64,000 bases of DNA from Aidingimonas lacisalsi (GCF_008079445.1 NZ_VRYH01000008.1:1-64000), one strand, 5' to 3'. Numbered from the stretch's first letter, positions 1-9,368 are shown. The notes: generated by a model not told the origin, from the letters alone. Made by a program: numbers and translations.

Positions 1-72
1 TCAGTCGTGAAACCGCTCAGCGCCGATGGTAGTGTGGGGCTTCCCCATGCGAGAGTAGGTCATCGTCAGGCC
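1..72 (+). rRNA. rrf: 5S ribosomal RNA, 3' portion (gene cut by window start)
   Basis: The first ~70 bases match the 3' half of gammaproteobacterial 5S rRNA: a GCGCCGATGGTAGTGTGGGG block, then CCCCATGCGAGAGTAGG, then the closing GTCATCGTCAGGC segment. The 5' part, and presumably 23S and 16S, lie before the window. A strong terminator follows 12 nt later, so this is the end of an rRNA operon. The exact 3' end is estimated to within a few bases. Confidence 0.9.
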
Positions 73-83
73 CTTATCGAAAC

Positions 84-116
84 AAGCCCCGAGCACCGAG
101 TGTTCGGGGCTTTTTT
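84..116 (+). terminator. Rho-independent terminator of the rRNA operon
   Basis: A 9-bp perfect stem (AAGCCCCGA at 84-92 pairing with TCGGGGCTT at 104-112) is followed directly by a run of T. It sits just downstream of the 5S rRNA end and before rlmM, which suits termination of rRNA transcription. Confidence 0.9.
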
Positions 117-216
117 ATGGCCCGGCCCAGGGGCATGAAGGAATCGCTTCGGGATCCGGTGGCGGCACTGGACCACCTCGTGTTTCATGGGCACGAATTT
201 GCATGGTAAAGAGGAC

Positions 217-1284
217 ATGACGCCTCAGGAACTACTGTTCTACTGTCGATCTGGGTTCGAGAGTGACCTGAGTGCTGAGTTGACCGATAAATCGGCCGCA
301 CTTGGCTGGGCAGGTTATCCGCAAGCGGCCCCGGATAGCGGCTACGTGCGTTTCGTCGTACTGGATGAGGAGCCGGCCAACCGGTTGCATCGGCAATTGT
401 CCCTGGATGATCTGGTCTTTGCGCGCCAGAATCTGGTTGCACTCCCGCCCTTGGCTGCTATTTCTCGCGATGATCGACTGACACCGATCATCGAACAGGT
501 GGTCGACAGTGGTTGGAGCTTTGACTCGGTATGGCAAGAAACGCCGGATACCAATGATGCCAAAGCCCTGCAAAGCTTGATCAAGGCTCTGGACCGCCCG
601 TTGACCTCGTTGCTGAAGAAACGTGGGGCCTTGCGGCGCAAGGCTGGCGGACGGCGTCTGCATGTGTTCTGGACGGCTGGCGACTCGGTCCAGTTGGCCA
701 TGAGTTTTCCGGGCAATCGAAGCGAGCATCCGGGAGGCATTCCGAGACTTCGTTTTCCCCGTAACGCACCGAGCCGTTCGACATTGAAACTGGAAGAGGC
801 GTGGCACACCTTTCTCCCCCGAGATGAATGGTCATCAAGACTCAATGAGTCGATGCAGGCTGCGGATCTGGGAGCAGCCCCCGGGGGGTGGACTTATCAA
901 CTGGTGGGCCAGGGAATGCATGTTTATGCTATCGATAACGGGCCCATGGCGCATTCATTGATGGCAACGGGACAAGTCGAGCACATCCATGCCGATGGTT
1001 TCAACTGGGTACCTCCTCAGCGTCTCGATTGGCTGGTGTGCGATATCGTCGATAGACCATCGCGTGTGACGGCCATGATCGAGCGTTGGTTGGTGAGTCG
1101 TTGGTGTCATGAGGCCATTTTCAATCTTAAACTGCCCATGAAACAGCGCTGGCCTGAAATCGAACGTTGTCTGTCAGGGTTGTCCGATGCGCTATATCGG
1201 GCAGGTGTCCAGGCAGAAATTCACTGCCGTCACCTGTATCATGATCGAGATGAAGTGACTGTCCATGTCCGTTTATTGACTTGA
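217..1284 (+). CDS. rlmM: 23S rRNA 2'-O-ribose methyltransferase RlmM
   Basis: RlmM is the SAM-dependent methylase that modifies C2498 of 23S rRNA. The 355-residue product has the family's N-terminal YCRSGFE segment (residues ~9-15), a THUMP-like region, and a Rossmann methyltransferase domain with the SAM motif DLGAAPGGWTYQL around residue 220. Length matches the family (~355-365). The reading frame also has an ATG 30 nt upstream at 187. The start at 217 is preferred because it places the conserved CRSGFE segment at the family's usual distance from the N-terminus, but its AGAGG lies unusually close to the ATG. It stands alone after an rRNA operon and faces a convergent gene. Confidence 0.93.
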   Translation: MTPQELLFYCRSGFESDLSAELTDKSAALGWAGYPQAAPDSGYVRFVVLDEEPANRLHRQLSLDDLVFARQNLVALPPLAAISRDDRLTPIIEQVVDSGWSFDSVWQETPDTNDAKALQSLIKALDRPLTSLLKKRGALRRKAGGRRLHVFWTAGDSVQLAMSFPGNRSEHPGGIPRLRFPRNAPSRSTLKLEEAWHTFLPRDEWSSRLNESMQAADLGAAPGGWTYQLVGQGMHVYAIDNGPMAHSLMATGQVEHIHADGFNWVPPQRLDWLVCDIVDRPSRVTAMIERWLVSRWCHEAIFNLKLPMKQRWPEIERCLSGLSDALYRAGVQAEIHCRHLYHDRDEVTVHVRLLT

Positions 1285-1290
1285 CCGATA

Positions 1291-1575
1291 TCAGCAATAT
1301 TCGTAGACGCGGATCGTTTCATTTTCGGAGAGCAAGGGCAGCACATGTTGCATGACGCGCTCGCGTTCAGAACTGTGTAGCCAGTCTTTCCAAGCACTCA
1401 GGTCGCGCCACTGAGTGATCAGCAGGCGACGTCCAGGGTGATGACGCTCGCAAAGACTTTCTCCGGCAATGAAACCCTGGGCGTTGATCGAGGCGCGCAT
1501 GGCCTCTCGAGCCGCCTGATCGTATTCTTCTTCCAGGCCGGGCATGATACGACGTTCGATGAGCACTTTGATCAT
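1291..1575 (-). CDS. Antibiotic biosynthesis monooxygenase (ABM) fold protein
   Basis: A 94-residue single-domain protein of the dimeric alpha/beta barrel (ABM) superfamily. It opens with IKVLIERRIMPG, followed by an amphipathic helix rich in Glu/Arg, and has the typical central strand LLITQWRDLSAWKDWLHS (residues ~51-68). These domains bind small aromatic or quinone-like compounds, and some oxidise them. The substrate cannot be read from sequence. GGAGCAGC precedes the ATG by about 8 nt. It is convergent with rlmM (6-nt gap) and divergent from tusA, so its promoter lies in the short 1576-1646 region. Confidence 0.8.
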   Translation of the reverse strand: MIKVLIERRIMPGLEEEYDQAAREAMRASINAQGFIAGESLCERHHPGRRLLITQWRDLSAWKDWLHSSERERVMQHVLPLLSENETIRVYEYC

Positions 1576-1646
1576 GGTGCTGCTCCATCCGACAGTGGTA
1601 CTTCATGTCTGACCATAGTCCAAACGGAAAGCAATAGAGAAGTGTC

Positions 1647-1898
1647 ATGGATCCTATGTCCGATACCATTCCGGCTTCCGATGCCGAACTCGATACCTCC
1701 GGCCTGTATTGCCCGGAACCTGTCATGATGATGCATAACCGAGTGCGTGAACTGCAGACAGGGGATGTGCTTAAGGTGATTGCTACAGATCCGGCCACCA
1801 CTCGCGACATCCCCAAGTTCTGTAGTTTCCTGGGACACGAACTGGTCCATCAATCGGAAGATCAAGGCACCTATCTCTATTTCATACGCTTGGGTTGA
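1647..1898 (+). CDS. tusA: TusA-type sulfurtransferase
   Basis: An 83-residue TusA/SirA/YeeD-family protein. It carries the signature CPEP (residues ~28-31, the Cys that accepts persulfide sulfur), then the helix [12 protein letters not shown] and the strand [18 protein letters not shown]. TusA relays sulfur from IscS toward 2-thiolation of tRNA wobble uridine and toward molybdenum cofactor synthesis. A second in-frame ATG is three codons in (1656). The gene is monocistronic here and convergent with the next gene. Confidence 0.9.
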   Translation: MDPMSDTIPASDAELDTSGLYCPEPVMMMHNRVRELQTGDVLKVIATDPATTRDIPKFCSFLGHELVHQSEDQGTYLYFIRLG

Positions 1899-1929
1899 CC
1901 CCCGGCCGGGCTGCGTTGCCGAGGGGTAG

Positions 1930-2619
1930 TTACCGTGCCACCATCAATGCCAATGCCTCCAGGGTGGCCGGGTCCTCCTGCTTGATACGGTTGGCTATGA
2001 CGCGTTGAAAGAAATAAACGACTTGATGACGGCTATGCCCTGGGTATAGGCAAGGGTCGCCGGCCAATACCGGTGTCGATTCAATCCTGCTCTCGTCGAC
2101 CAGCAGGGCCTCTATCTCGCCGTCGCTGAAGAGCCGCCATCCGAAGACTTGTTTGAGCTGCCAGGGCTGGTTGTCGCTATCCATGCAAAGCGCATGGGTC
2201 CCCAGGGTATCCGGCAATTGCTGTATCAGGGTGGGCTCTGAGGTCTCTTCATAATCGAAGTAGGCGGCAGCGTGCTCGATTTCCAGCACCTTGTGCTCGG
2301 GAGCGCTCTGGAATAGCTCCTCGGTTTCCGGATCCCGGTAACCGACAAAGTGGCCATGCTCCGAGTCGTTCAATTCATGACAGGAAGTCAACGCTTCCAT
2401 CCAGGGAACGAGCCCGACCACATCACCATCCTCGCGCAATCCCCAGGCTAACAACGGCATGCCATACAACGTCTCCGGATCCGAGGCAAGGTGATAAATC
2501 ATTTCCAGGCCATCGAGTTCGGGTGCCAAACGAATCATGCGGCGCTTGGCCTGTTGCCGTTTTCTCATCGCATCCAGGTCTATGACCTGTGCCGACCGGG
2601 GGGATAGTGGGGCGCCCAT
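1930..2619 (-). CDS. Conserved hypothetical protein, acidic, ~229 aa
   Basis: I do not recognise a characterised family. The start is fixed by AGGAGGG six bases before the ATG at 2619; the open frame extends 20 codons further upstream without such a site. The N-terminus has a basic stretch (MRKRQQAKRRMIR, residues ~17-29). The remainder is very acidic and probably soluble, with no signal peptide or membrane segment. Residues ~45-130 look like a compact alpha/beta domain. It sits convergent to tusA and just downstream of the DUF3080 gene on the same strand, 94 nt away. Confidence 0.7.
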   Translation of the reverse strand: MGAPLSPRSAQVIDLDAMRKRQQAKRRMIRLAPELDGLEMIYHLASDPETLYGMPLLAWGLREDGDVVGLVPWMEALTSCHELNDSEHGHFVGYRDPETEELFQSAPEHKVLEIEHAAAYFDYEETSEPTLIQQLPDTLGTHALCMDSDNQPWQLKQVFGWRLFSDGEIEALLVDESRIESTPVLAGDPCLYPGHSRHQVVYFFQRVIANRIKQEDPATLEALALMVAR

Positions 2620-2713
2620 GATTACCCTCCTTGAACTTATGGTAACGGCATTGTTATGGCCTCGATTCACTATTAGCACAGACCGGCGTGAAAAGTTAAG
2701 CCCCGCAGCGTTT

Positions 2714-3784
2714 CTATGATCCCGTGGCGAGGGAATGGCATCGTGAGAGTAGCCGTTGCCAACTGGTTTCGTGCTGCTTTCTGGCCTTCATGAAGCGTTG
2801 CCAAGGGGCGTTCTGTGCATCCAGTGACAGCCATTCCCGACGATAAGCGTCGATGGCCGGACGAGAGACGGAATGCGCCTCAAGCAATGCATTGATAGCT
2901 GTCAGCCAGCGCTTTCCGTCCGTGCTCAGTCGCTGAAGATAGGGCATGAGCCGTTGGCGCACGAGATCGAGCAGTGGGGCGTCAGCGGTCTGCAACGGGC
3001 ATTCATCCACGTCCTTCAGGGCGGTGTCGATGAGACGTCGGCTTTCCTCCAGACGTAGAGCCGCCAATTGCAGGGCACGCAGGATACGTGCACTCAAGGG
3101 CGTCCGTTGCAAGGTTTGCAAATGCCCTTCCAGTACGGACGACTCGGGTTGCCAGCCTGGGTCGAACTGATTGAGTGTTGCGCGACGCAAATAATCCAGC
3201 GCCTCCAGGGAGGCATCGAGCGGCGGGGAATCCTGTGGCGCCAGAGGCTCACTGGCGCGTGAAAAACTGTCGGCCCATTCACTGGAACCGAACAGGGCGT
3301 TCCAGCTTGCCTTGGGTAAGCGCTGCGTTTTCAGTTCGATGAGACGCTGCAACCTGTCGCGATCGTCATTATCGAGTGACTCGGGCACGTCGGAGTGCCA
3401 GCAGTCATTCAGGCGCCGCCATAATTCGAGCTCGTAGAGCCAACGCTGGCTGGGAGGGGCGACCTTGCCAAGCTGATTGTTACGTTGCGCGATCAACGAT
3501 GTGATCTGGCATTCGCGCAAGGCATATATGTCGAGCAGCCCTTCTCGTATGTCGGGAATGTCGAAAAGTCTCGCCTGCTGATCGGGAAAGGCGCCAATAT
3601 TGTCGGGGTCGCTTGCCGGCAGAGCCGCCACGTCCAGCGCGTCGTTCAACGCTTGCCGGTGTTCTTCGAAGAGCATCTCTGCATCATTGGGCTGACTGCA
3701 CCCGGTCAAGAGTCCAAGGATGAGTCCCAGCAGTGCTATCCATTGGCCGTTGTGGCTAGCTCCGGGGAACCGCACGTCGACCAT
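2714..3784 (-). CDS. DUF3080 family lipoprotein
   Basis: A 356-residue predicted lipoprotein. From the ATG at 3784 it has a short N-region, a hydrophobic stretch (WIALLGLILGLLTGC), and a lipobox-like LLTGC whose Cys would be lipidated. The rest is helical and rich in Leu, Arg and Glu, with repeated RLIE/LQRL segments, typical of DUF3080, an uncharacterised gammaproteobacterial family. The frame is open 18 codons further upstream, but those residues would mask the signal peptide. The start lies within the last 29 bases of the MATE gene, so the two are probably co-transcribed and translationally coupled. Confidence 0.75.
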   Translation of the reverse strand: MVDVRFPGASHNGQWIALLGLILGLLTGCSQPNDAEMLFEEHRQALNDALDVAALPASDPDNIGAFPDQQARLFDIPDIREGLLDIYALRECQITSLIAQRNNQLGKVAPPSQRWLYELELWRRLNDCWHSDVPESLDNDDRDRLQRLIELKTQRLPKASWNALFGSSEWADSFSRASEPLAPQDSPPLDASLEALDYLRRATLNQFDPGWQPESSVLEGHLQTLQRTPLSARILRALQLAALRLEESRRLIDTALKDVDECPLQTADAPLLDLVRQRLMPYLQRLSTDGKRWLTAINALLEAHSVSRPAIDAYRREWLSLDAQNAPWQRFMKARKQHETSWQRLLSRCHSLATGS

Positions 3785-5204
3785 GGCTGACGGCCTTACT
3801 GATGGCATGCAACCGCCATCCGAGCAGCATGGCGGCAACCGTCAGTCCGGCGATCAGGCCGATCCAGTATCCATGTACCCCCAGCGGTTCCAGCCACTGC
3901 GATAGTCCGCGTGTACCTAACCAATGCCCGCCTCCCAGGCCGATTAACCAGTACGATATCAAGGTGATGACCATGATGATGCGAGTGTCCTTGTAACCGC
4001 GCAAGGCACCGGCCATGTTGACCTGGAGCGAATCCGAAATCTGGTAGAGCATGGCGAAGCCGATCAGAGACATCGCCAGTTGATGCACCGCCTGGTTGGT
4101 AGTGTAAAGACTGATGATGGTCGATGAGGTGAGCCACAGGATCAGATTGTTGAGTAATGCCACCAGCAAACAGACGACGATACCATTCCAGGCCACGAAG
4201 CGTGCTACGGGAGGCGGCGAGGCGCCCAGTGAGTGACCGACTCGCACGGTCAGTGCCATACCCAACGATAATGGCAACATGAAGAGAATGGACGTGTAAT
4301 TCAGTGCGACCTGATGAGCCGCCACGGTAACCTCTCCGAGGCTGGCGATGAAGAGTGCGATCAGCGTGAACAGCGTGACCTCGACGAAAATGGAGACGCC
4401 GATCGGGACACCGACTCGGAGCAGTTCACGAATGCCGCTCCATTGAGGCGGCGTGGGCGAATGCCACAACGTGACGGGCGCATAGCTTCGACTGCGCTTG
4501 GTATAGACGACCATGGTGAGACACATGACCCACATGGATATCGCCGTAGCGATACCGCAGCCCAATGCCCCCAGGGCAGGCAGTGTCTGCAACGTTTCCG
4601 GTAATCCGTCGCCGGCGATCGCGACCAGACCCGGACCGCCATAGATCAGGACGTAATTAGCCGGCAGGTTGAGGCCCAGTCCTATCAGACTGATCCAGAG
4701 AGCAGGGCGGGTATGGTTCATGCCATCGGAGAATGCCCGCAAGGCTTGAAACAGTGCGATCCCAGGCATACCGAAGGCAATGGCAGCAAGGTAGGCTTCC
4801 GCGAGATCGGCCACGTCGTTCGGGACGTCCATCACGCGGAATATGGGGCTGACGGTGAACCAGAGCACTCCCCCTGCCAGGATGCCCAGCGTGAGCGCAA
4901 TCCATAGGGCCTGATGCAGGTAAGGCCGGATACGCTGGGTTTCCTGGCCGCCGAGCAGTTGGGCTACGATCGGGGTCAACCCCATCAAGGTACCGGTCAT
5001 GAAAAGCATCAAGGGTAGCCAGAGGCCGGAGCCCACCGATACGGCGGCTAGATCACTGGCGCTCAAGCGTCCCGTCATGATTACATCCACGGTACTCATT
5101 CCGGCCTGTGCCAGTTGGGCACCGCAAATGGGAAGGGCGAGACGCATCAGCAACCGAGTTTCCCGGCGGCTGCGAGTGAACCATTGAGCGTGCTGCGAAG
5201 CCAA
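3756..5204 (-). CDS. norM: MATE family multidrug efflux transporter (NorM-like)
   Basis: A 482-residue inner-membrane protein with about 12 hydrophobic segments arranged as two related halves. The N-terminal half begins LALPICGAQLAQAGMSTVDVIMTGRLS, which is characteristic of the NorM branch of MATE exporters: an Asp-containing TM1, and a GTLMGLTPIVAQ segment in TM2. The family exports cationic drugs in exchange for Na+ or H+; which ion is used here is not evident. The DUF3080 lipoprotein overlaps its 3' end. It is divergent from epmC, with the shared 5205-5368 region holding both promoters. Confidence 0.9.
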   Translation of the reverse strand: MASQHAQWFTRSRRETRLLMRLALPICGAQLAQAGMSTVDVIMTGRLSASDLAAVSVGSGLWLPLMLFMTGTLMGLTPIVAQLLGGQETQRIRPYLHQALWIALTLGILAGGVLWFTVSPIFRVMDVPNDVADLAEAYLAAIAFGMPGIALFQALRAFSDGMNHTRPALWISLIGLGLNLPANYVLIYGGPGLVAIAGDGLPETLQTLPALGALGCGIATAISMWVMCLTMVVYTKRSRSYAPVTLWHSPTPPQWSGIRELLRVGVPIGVSIFVEVTLFTLIALFIASLGEVTVAAHQVALNYTSILFMLPLSLGMALTVRVGHSLGASPPPVARFVAWNGIVVCLLVALLNNLILWLTSSTIISLYTTNQAVHQLAMSLIGFAMLYQISDSLQVNMAGALRGYKDTRIIMVITLISYWLIGLGGGHWLGTRGLSQWLEPLGVHGYWIGLIAGLTVAAMLLGWRLHAISKAVSHGRRAVPRS

Positions 5205-5368
5205 GCGCTATCTCCGTTGGCGAGGGACCGATTTCTTCCTGATCGGCTGTCTTTGATAATATTGGCCATTGTTCAGCCGAAGGGGTAAGTCTAGCAAGAC
5301 GTTGTCTTTTGTTGCTATCAACCAGAACTTCATTTCGTGTAATTCGTGTCACTCCACAGGATCATCCA

Positions 5369-5932
5369 GTGTCTCACCGCCTAGACGATATTATTGCGCT
5401 TTTCGATGGCCTTTTCATGGATAGTTATCGCACACGTTTGATACGTGGCGACGACGAGCCGCTCTATCTGCCGGCCGATAGTGAGTCTTCCTACCACCGG
5501 GTGATATTTGCGCATGGTTTCTACGCCAGTGCACTGCATGAAATCAGCCATTGGTGTATCGCCGGAGCCAGACGGCGTGGTCTCGAAGATTATGGCTATT
5601 GGTATGAACCCGACGGGCGCGATGCCGAGCAGCAACAAGCCTTCGAGTCGGTGGAAGTGGCCCCCCAGGCGCTGGAACTGTTGTTTTCCCGTGCCTGTGA
5701 GCACTCGTTCAACGTCAGTGTCGACAACCTTGGCGGGCCCCCGGTGGATAGAGACCGTTTCAGGCAGTGGGTCGAAGCGCGGGCGGAACGCTTTGACGCG
5801 GAAGGGTTGCCATGCCGGGCGGCGGCTTTTCGGGCAACACTCACGGCATTCTATCAGTGCCGGACCGGCAGGCAGGAAGCCATCAGCGCTGGTACGCAGT
5901 GGCTTCCCTCGCTGTCGGCGTCACTCAACTGA
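5369..5932 (+). CDS. epmC: Elongation factor P hydroxylase EpmC
   Basis: EpmC hydroxylates the beta-lysylated lysine of elongation factor P. The protein aligns well with the E. coli family in TRLIRGDDEPLYLPAD (residues ~22-37), then FAHGFYASALHEISHWCIAG with the metal-binding HEISHW motif, and YGYWYEPDGRDAEQQ. The GTG at 5369 is chosen because ACAGGA lies upstream and the protein then starts where E. coli EpmC does; an ATG at 5309 would add 20 unrelated residues. Length is 187 aa, as usual. Its last 12 bases overlap the end of the convergent gene. Confidence 0.92.
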   Translation: MSHRLDDIIALFDGLFMDSYRTRLIRGDDEPLYLPADSESSYHRVIFAHGFYASALHEISHWCIAGARRRGLEDYGYWYEPDGRDAEQQQAFESVEVAPQALELLFSRACEHSFNVSVDNLGGPPVDRDRFRQWVEARAERFDAEGLPCRAAAFRATLTAFYQCRTGRQEAISAGTQWLPSLSASLN

Positions 5933-6415
5933 AGAGGGATCATCGCCGCGCAGGCGCTGGTGAAGCATCAACATTACCTGGACTTCCTCTTCAGGCTTCA
6001 ACGGTTCGAATCCCAGCTCGCCGAACAATTCACCTCTAGCACGCGCCCACTCGTTGGCTGATATATCGTTATACAGAGAGTCGGCCGGGGCCAGTTCGAT
6101 GAACGGGTCCATCCCGTAAGTATCGAACAATCGTGATAGGGCGGCTTCGTCGTCGTTGACCCCCGCCGTATACATCGTGGTGCTGAAATGGTCGTTTTCG
6201 AGTTCCCGGATCACGTCCAGCGGGCTCACCCCCAGGCTGTCCAGTTCTTCCCGGCTGTAACTTCCCAGTGCGCTCAATTCATCATCCAGCCAGGTATCGT
6301 CTGGCTGAATCAGGGTATGCTTGATACGTCCATCCGGCAGGGCCCAGGCAATGGCCAGCGGCAAGCTGTCATCGTCGCCGGTTTCAACGGCAATAAAACC
6401 AGGTAAATCGGACAT
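5921..6415 (-). CDS. Hypothetical protein, possible degenerate RNase H-fold/exonuclease-like domain
   Basis: A 164-residue acidic protein. The start at 6415 lies one base after the tatD stop (TGATATG), so it is translationally coupled to tatD. The N-terminal FIAVETGDDDSLPLAIAW resembles the first strand and turn of DEDD-type 3'-5' exonucleases (where DxET would be expected), and ALSRLFDTYG resembles a later helix. The usual acidic metal ligands are not clearly all present, so catalysis is doubtful. The fold assignment is an inference from weak similarity. No signal peptide or membrane segment is seen. Confidence 0.65.
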   Translation of the reverse strand: MSDLPGFIAVETGDDDSLPLAIAWALPDGRIKHTLIQPDDTWLDDELSALGSYSREELDSLGVSPLDVIRELENDHFSTTMYTAGVNDDEAALSRLFDTYGMDPFIELAPADSLYNDISANEWARARGELFGELGFEPLKPEEEVQVMLMLHQRLRGDDPSSVE

Positions 6416-6416
6416 A

Positions 6417-7310
6417 TCATGCCTCTCCCGCACCTTGTGAACTCGTTGTGTGGTGATGGGCCAGTTCCCGCAATCCAAAGAACGCTTCGGTCGTCGCCGA
6501 TGTGGCGTTGGCCAGGTCGACCTCCGCCATACCTCGCCAATGAGCGATTTCCCGTATGATCCAGGGTAGCAGTGCCGGTTCATGGCGCCTGCCCTTGAGT
6601 TTGGCAGGTAAATTGCGTGGCAACAGGTAAGGGCAGTCGGTTTCGACCATCAAACGGGTCAAGGGGATGCTGCCGACCAGGTCACGCAGGTGGTGGCCAC
6701 GTCGTTCATCACAGAGCCACCCGGTCAGTCCGATATGGAGATCGAGATCCAGATAGCCGTGCAGGGTCTCGCGATCTGCGGTGAAACAGTGAATGACCGC
6801 ATGCGTTATGTCATCGCGCCAGGCTTTCAGCATTTCGCGCATGCGCTGCCCTGCATCGCGCTCGTGAATGAAGAGAGGCAGGCCGGATTCGGCAGCAAGC
6901 TGTAACTGTGCTTCAAATGCGCCTTCCTGATGGCGTGGCACGGAAAAGTTCCGGTTATAATCGAGGCCGCACTCACCCACGGCCACGACTTCCGGTTGGC
7001 GCTGTAGTGCTGCCATGCGCTGCCCCAGTTCGTCAGACCATTGATCGGCGATATGGGGATGCAGCCCTGCGGTAGCGTACAGCCCTGCGTGCCTTCGAGC
7101 CAGGGCGACGGCTTGTTCGCTATGCGCCAAGTCAGTACCGGTCAGGATCAACGTATCGACATTGGCGTGTCGGGCGCGATGAATGACGGCATCGACATCG
7201 TGCTTGAAACTGTCATGGGTCAGGTTGGCGCCGATGTCGACCAGCGGCTGCGGCGACCGGAATCGCAGGGCTTCGGGCAAAAAGTCGTCAGGCTCGTTCG
7301 ACGAATCCAA
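6417..7310 (-). CDS. tatD: TatD family metal-dependent hydrolase
   Basis: A 297-residue TIM-barrel hydrolase of the TatD DNase family, which has 3'-5' exonuclease activity and a role in DNA repair. Visible motifs are VDIGANLTH (residues ~23-31), the metal-ligand region GECGLDYNRNF (~117-127), LPLFIHERDA, HCFTAD, and METDCPYL near the C-terminus. The only starts upstream of the first motif are TTG codons; the one at 7310 has AAAGGAG about 11 nt before it, so a TTG start is likely. It is coupled to the downstream small gene and divergent from uup. Confidence 0.9.
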   Translation of the reverse strand: MDSSNEPDDFLPEALRFRSPQPLVDIGANLTHDSFKHDVDAVIHRARHANVDTLILTGTDLAHSEQAVALARRHAGLYATAGLHPHIADQWSDELGQRMAALQRQPEVVAVGECGLDYNRNFSVPRHQEGAFEAQLQLAAESGLPLFIHERDAGQRMREMLKAWRDDITHAVIHCFTADRETLHGYLDLDLHIGLTGWLCDERRGHHLRDLVGSIPLTRLMVETDCPYLLPRNLPAKLKGRRHEPALLPWIIREIAHWRGMAEVDLANATSATTEAFFGLRELAHHHTTSSQGAGEA

Positions 7311-7412
7311 AAGGGTCCGCTCCTTTTATTGATGAAGACGTATTGTAACGATGCCACCTCCAAGCGGCCATGCGTTACAATGTCCGTTTTCAACTCGGCA
7401 CGAGGTAAGTTC

Positions 7413-9359
7413 GTGGCACTGTTACGTCTTGAAGCGTTGCAATTGGCTTATGGTCCCCAAGTCCTGTTCGATAACGCCGACCTGGTCATGGAAAAGGGGG
7501 AACGACTGGCGCTGGTGGGACGCAACGGAACGGGCAAGTCGACCCTCATGAAGCTCGTCGCTGGCGATATCCTGCCCGATGGCGGCACTATCTGGCGTGC
7601 TCCTGGCCTGAAAGTCGGGGTGCTGGAGCAGGATTTGCCGGCGGCATCGGGTGAGACCATTTTCGATGTCGTGGCACAAGGGTTGCCGGAGGCTGGTGCC
7701 TTGCTGGCCGAGTACCATCACCTGGTGCTGTCAGCGGACCCGGACATGAATCGGATGGAGCGTTTGCAAACGCAGATCGAGTCGATCGATGGCTGGTCGT
7801 TCCATCAACGAATCGATACCGTATTGACTCGCCTGGGGCTCCCCGAGGATAGCGACATGACTTCTCTGTCGGGGGGGTGGCGTCGTCGTGTGGCGCTGGC
7901 CCGCGCCCTGGTGGCCGACCCTGACATGTTGCTGCTGGATGAGCCGACCAACCACCTCGATCTGGATACCATCGCCTGGCTCGAAGAGCAATTGCTGGCC
8001 TTCAATGGGGCCGTGCTGTTCATCACCCATGACCGTACGTTCCTGTCACGTCTGGCGACGGGTATTTTGGAGCTTGATCGCGGGCAATTGGGACGTTACC
8101 CCGGCGATTACGCGCAATATCAGGAACAGAAGACGCATGAGCTGGAAGTCGAAGCGCGCGAGAACGCTGAGTTCGACAAGAAACTGGCTCGGGAAGAGTC
8201 CTGGATTCGTCAAGGTATCAAGGCGCGCCGTACTCGGAACGAGGGGCGTGTCAGGGCTCTGGAGCAGATGCGCCGTGAGCGCAGCCAGCGTCGTGAACGG
8301 CAAGGGACAGCGAATCTCTCGGTCGATACCGGTGAGCGCAGTGGCAAGCGGGTCGTCGAGTTGTCACACGTCAGCCATCGTTACGGCGATGACTGGGTGA
8401 TCCGTGACCTGAGCCTGGAAATTCAGCGTGGCGATCGCATTGGGTTGATTGGCCGCAATGGTGCGGGCAAGACGACGCTGCTGCAGATTCTGCTTGGTGA
8501 GCTGGCGCCGACGGAAGGCAAGGTTCAGATGGGAACCAAGCTGCAAGTGGCGTATTTCGATCAACTGCGTGCCGGCCTGGAACCCGAGAAGACTGTGTAT
8601 GACAACGTGGCACAAGGTAGCGATCGTGTCACTGTCGGTGGGAAGTCCAAGCACGTCATGGGCTATCTGCAGGATTTTCTGTTTACACCGGAGCGGGCAC
8701 GGCAACCGGTCCGAGCGTTATCCGGGGGGGAGTCCAATCGCCTGCTGCTGGCCAAGTTGTTTACTCAGCCGGCCAATGTGCTGGTCCTCGATGAGCCGAC
8801 CAACGATCTGGACGTTGAAACCCTGGAGTTGTTGGAAGAACTGCTGTTGAATTTCGATGGCACCCTGTTGCTGGTCTCTCACGACCGCGCCTTCATGGAC
8901 AACGTGGTGACGGGGGTGCTTGCCTTTGAAGGCGATGGCGTAGTGCGTGACTATGTTGGTGGTTATAGTGATTGGGTTCGACAAGGCGGCAAGCTGCCGC
9001 CGGCGCCGTGGGATGGCGGCGGCTCCCGGAACGCTGTCGACTCATCGGAAACGTCATCCCCGGCGACCGCTGCCGGCACAACGGCTCAGGCGCAACCGAA
9101 ACCGAAACCCGAGCCGAAGAAGACGGCCAAGCTATCCTATAAATTGCAGCGTGAGTTGGACGCCTTGCCGGCGCAGATCGAGCGTCTGGAAAGCGAAGTC
9201 GCCGAGTTCGAAACGCAAGTCGGCGACCCGGCGTTCTACCAGCAGGATGCCGAGACCGTCACCGCGACGCTGGAGGCGCTATCGGCCAAACAGGCGGAAT
9301 TGGATGAGGTCATGGAGCGTTGGATGGAACTGGAAGCCATGGCTGCCGGTAACGCATGA
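7413..9359 (+). CDS. uup: ABC-F family ATPase Uup
   Basis: A 648-residue soluble protein with two ABC nucleotide-binding domains. The first has Walker A GRNGTGKST (~35), signature LSGGW, and Walker B LLLDEPTNHLD. The second has GRNGAGKTT, LSGGE, and LVLDEPTNDLD. A charged linker and a C-terminal coiled coil (residues ~560-648, preceded by a PKPKPEPKK stretch) follow. That arrangement identifies Uup, an ABC-F factor acting on ribosomes and on branched DNA, rather than an exporter. The GTG at 7413 has GAGG seven bases upstream; longer in-frame starts lie inside the tatD region. Confidence 0.92.
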   Translation: MALLRLEALQLAYGPQVLFDNADLVMEKGERLALVGRNGTGKSTLMKLVAGDILPDGGTIWRAPGLKVGVLEQDLPAASGETIFDVVAQGLPEAGALLAEYHHLVLSADPDMNRMERLQTQIESIDGWSFHQRIDTVLTRLGLPEDSDMTSLSGGWRRRVALARALVADPDMLLLDEPTNHLDLDTIAWLEEQLLAFNGAVLFITHDRTFLSRLATGILELDRGQLGRYPGDYAQYQEQKTHELEVEARENAEFDKKLAREESWIRQGIKARRTRNEGRVRALEQMRRERSQRRERQGTANLSVDTGERSGKRVVELSHVSHRYGDDWVIRDLSLEIQRGDRIGLIGRNGAGKTTLLQILLGELAPTEGKVQMGTKLQVAYFDQLRAGLEPEKTVYDNVAQGSDRVTVGGKSKHVMGYLQDFLFTPERARQPVRALSGGESNRLLLAKLFTQPANVLVLDEPTNDLDVETLELLEELLLNFDGTLLLVSHDRAFMDNVVTGVLAFEGDGVVRDYVGGYSDWVRQGGKLPPAPWDGGGSRNAVDSSETSSPATAAGTTAQAQPKPKPEPKKTAKLSYKLQRELDALPAQIERLESEVAEFETQVGDPAFYQQDAETVTATLEALSAKQAELDEVMERWMELEAMAAGNA

Positions 9360-9368
9360 CCTCATGCC

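Noticed and set aside
187-216. Ten extra codons at the start of rlmM
   Set aside because: They lack homology to RlmM and have no ribosome site.
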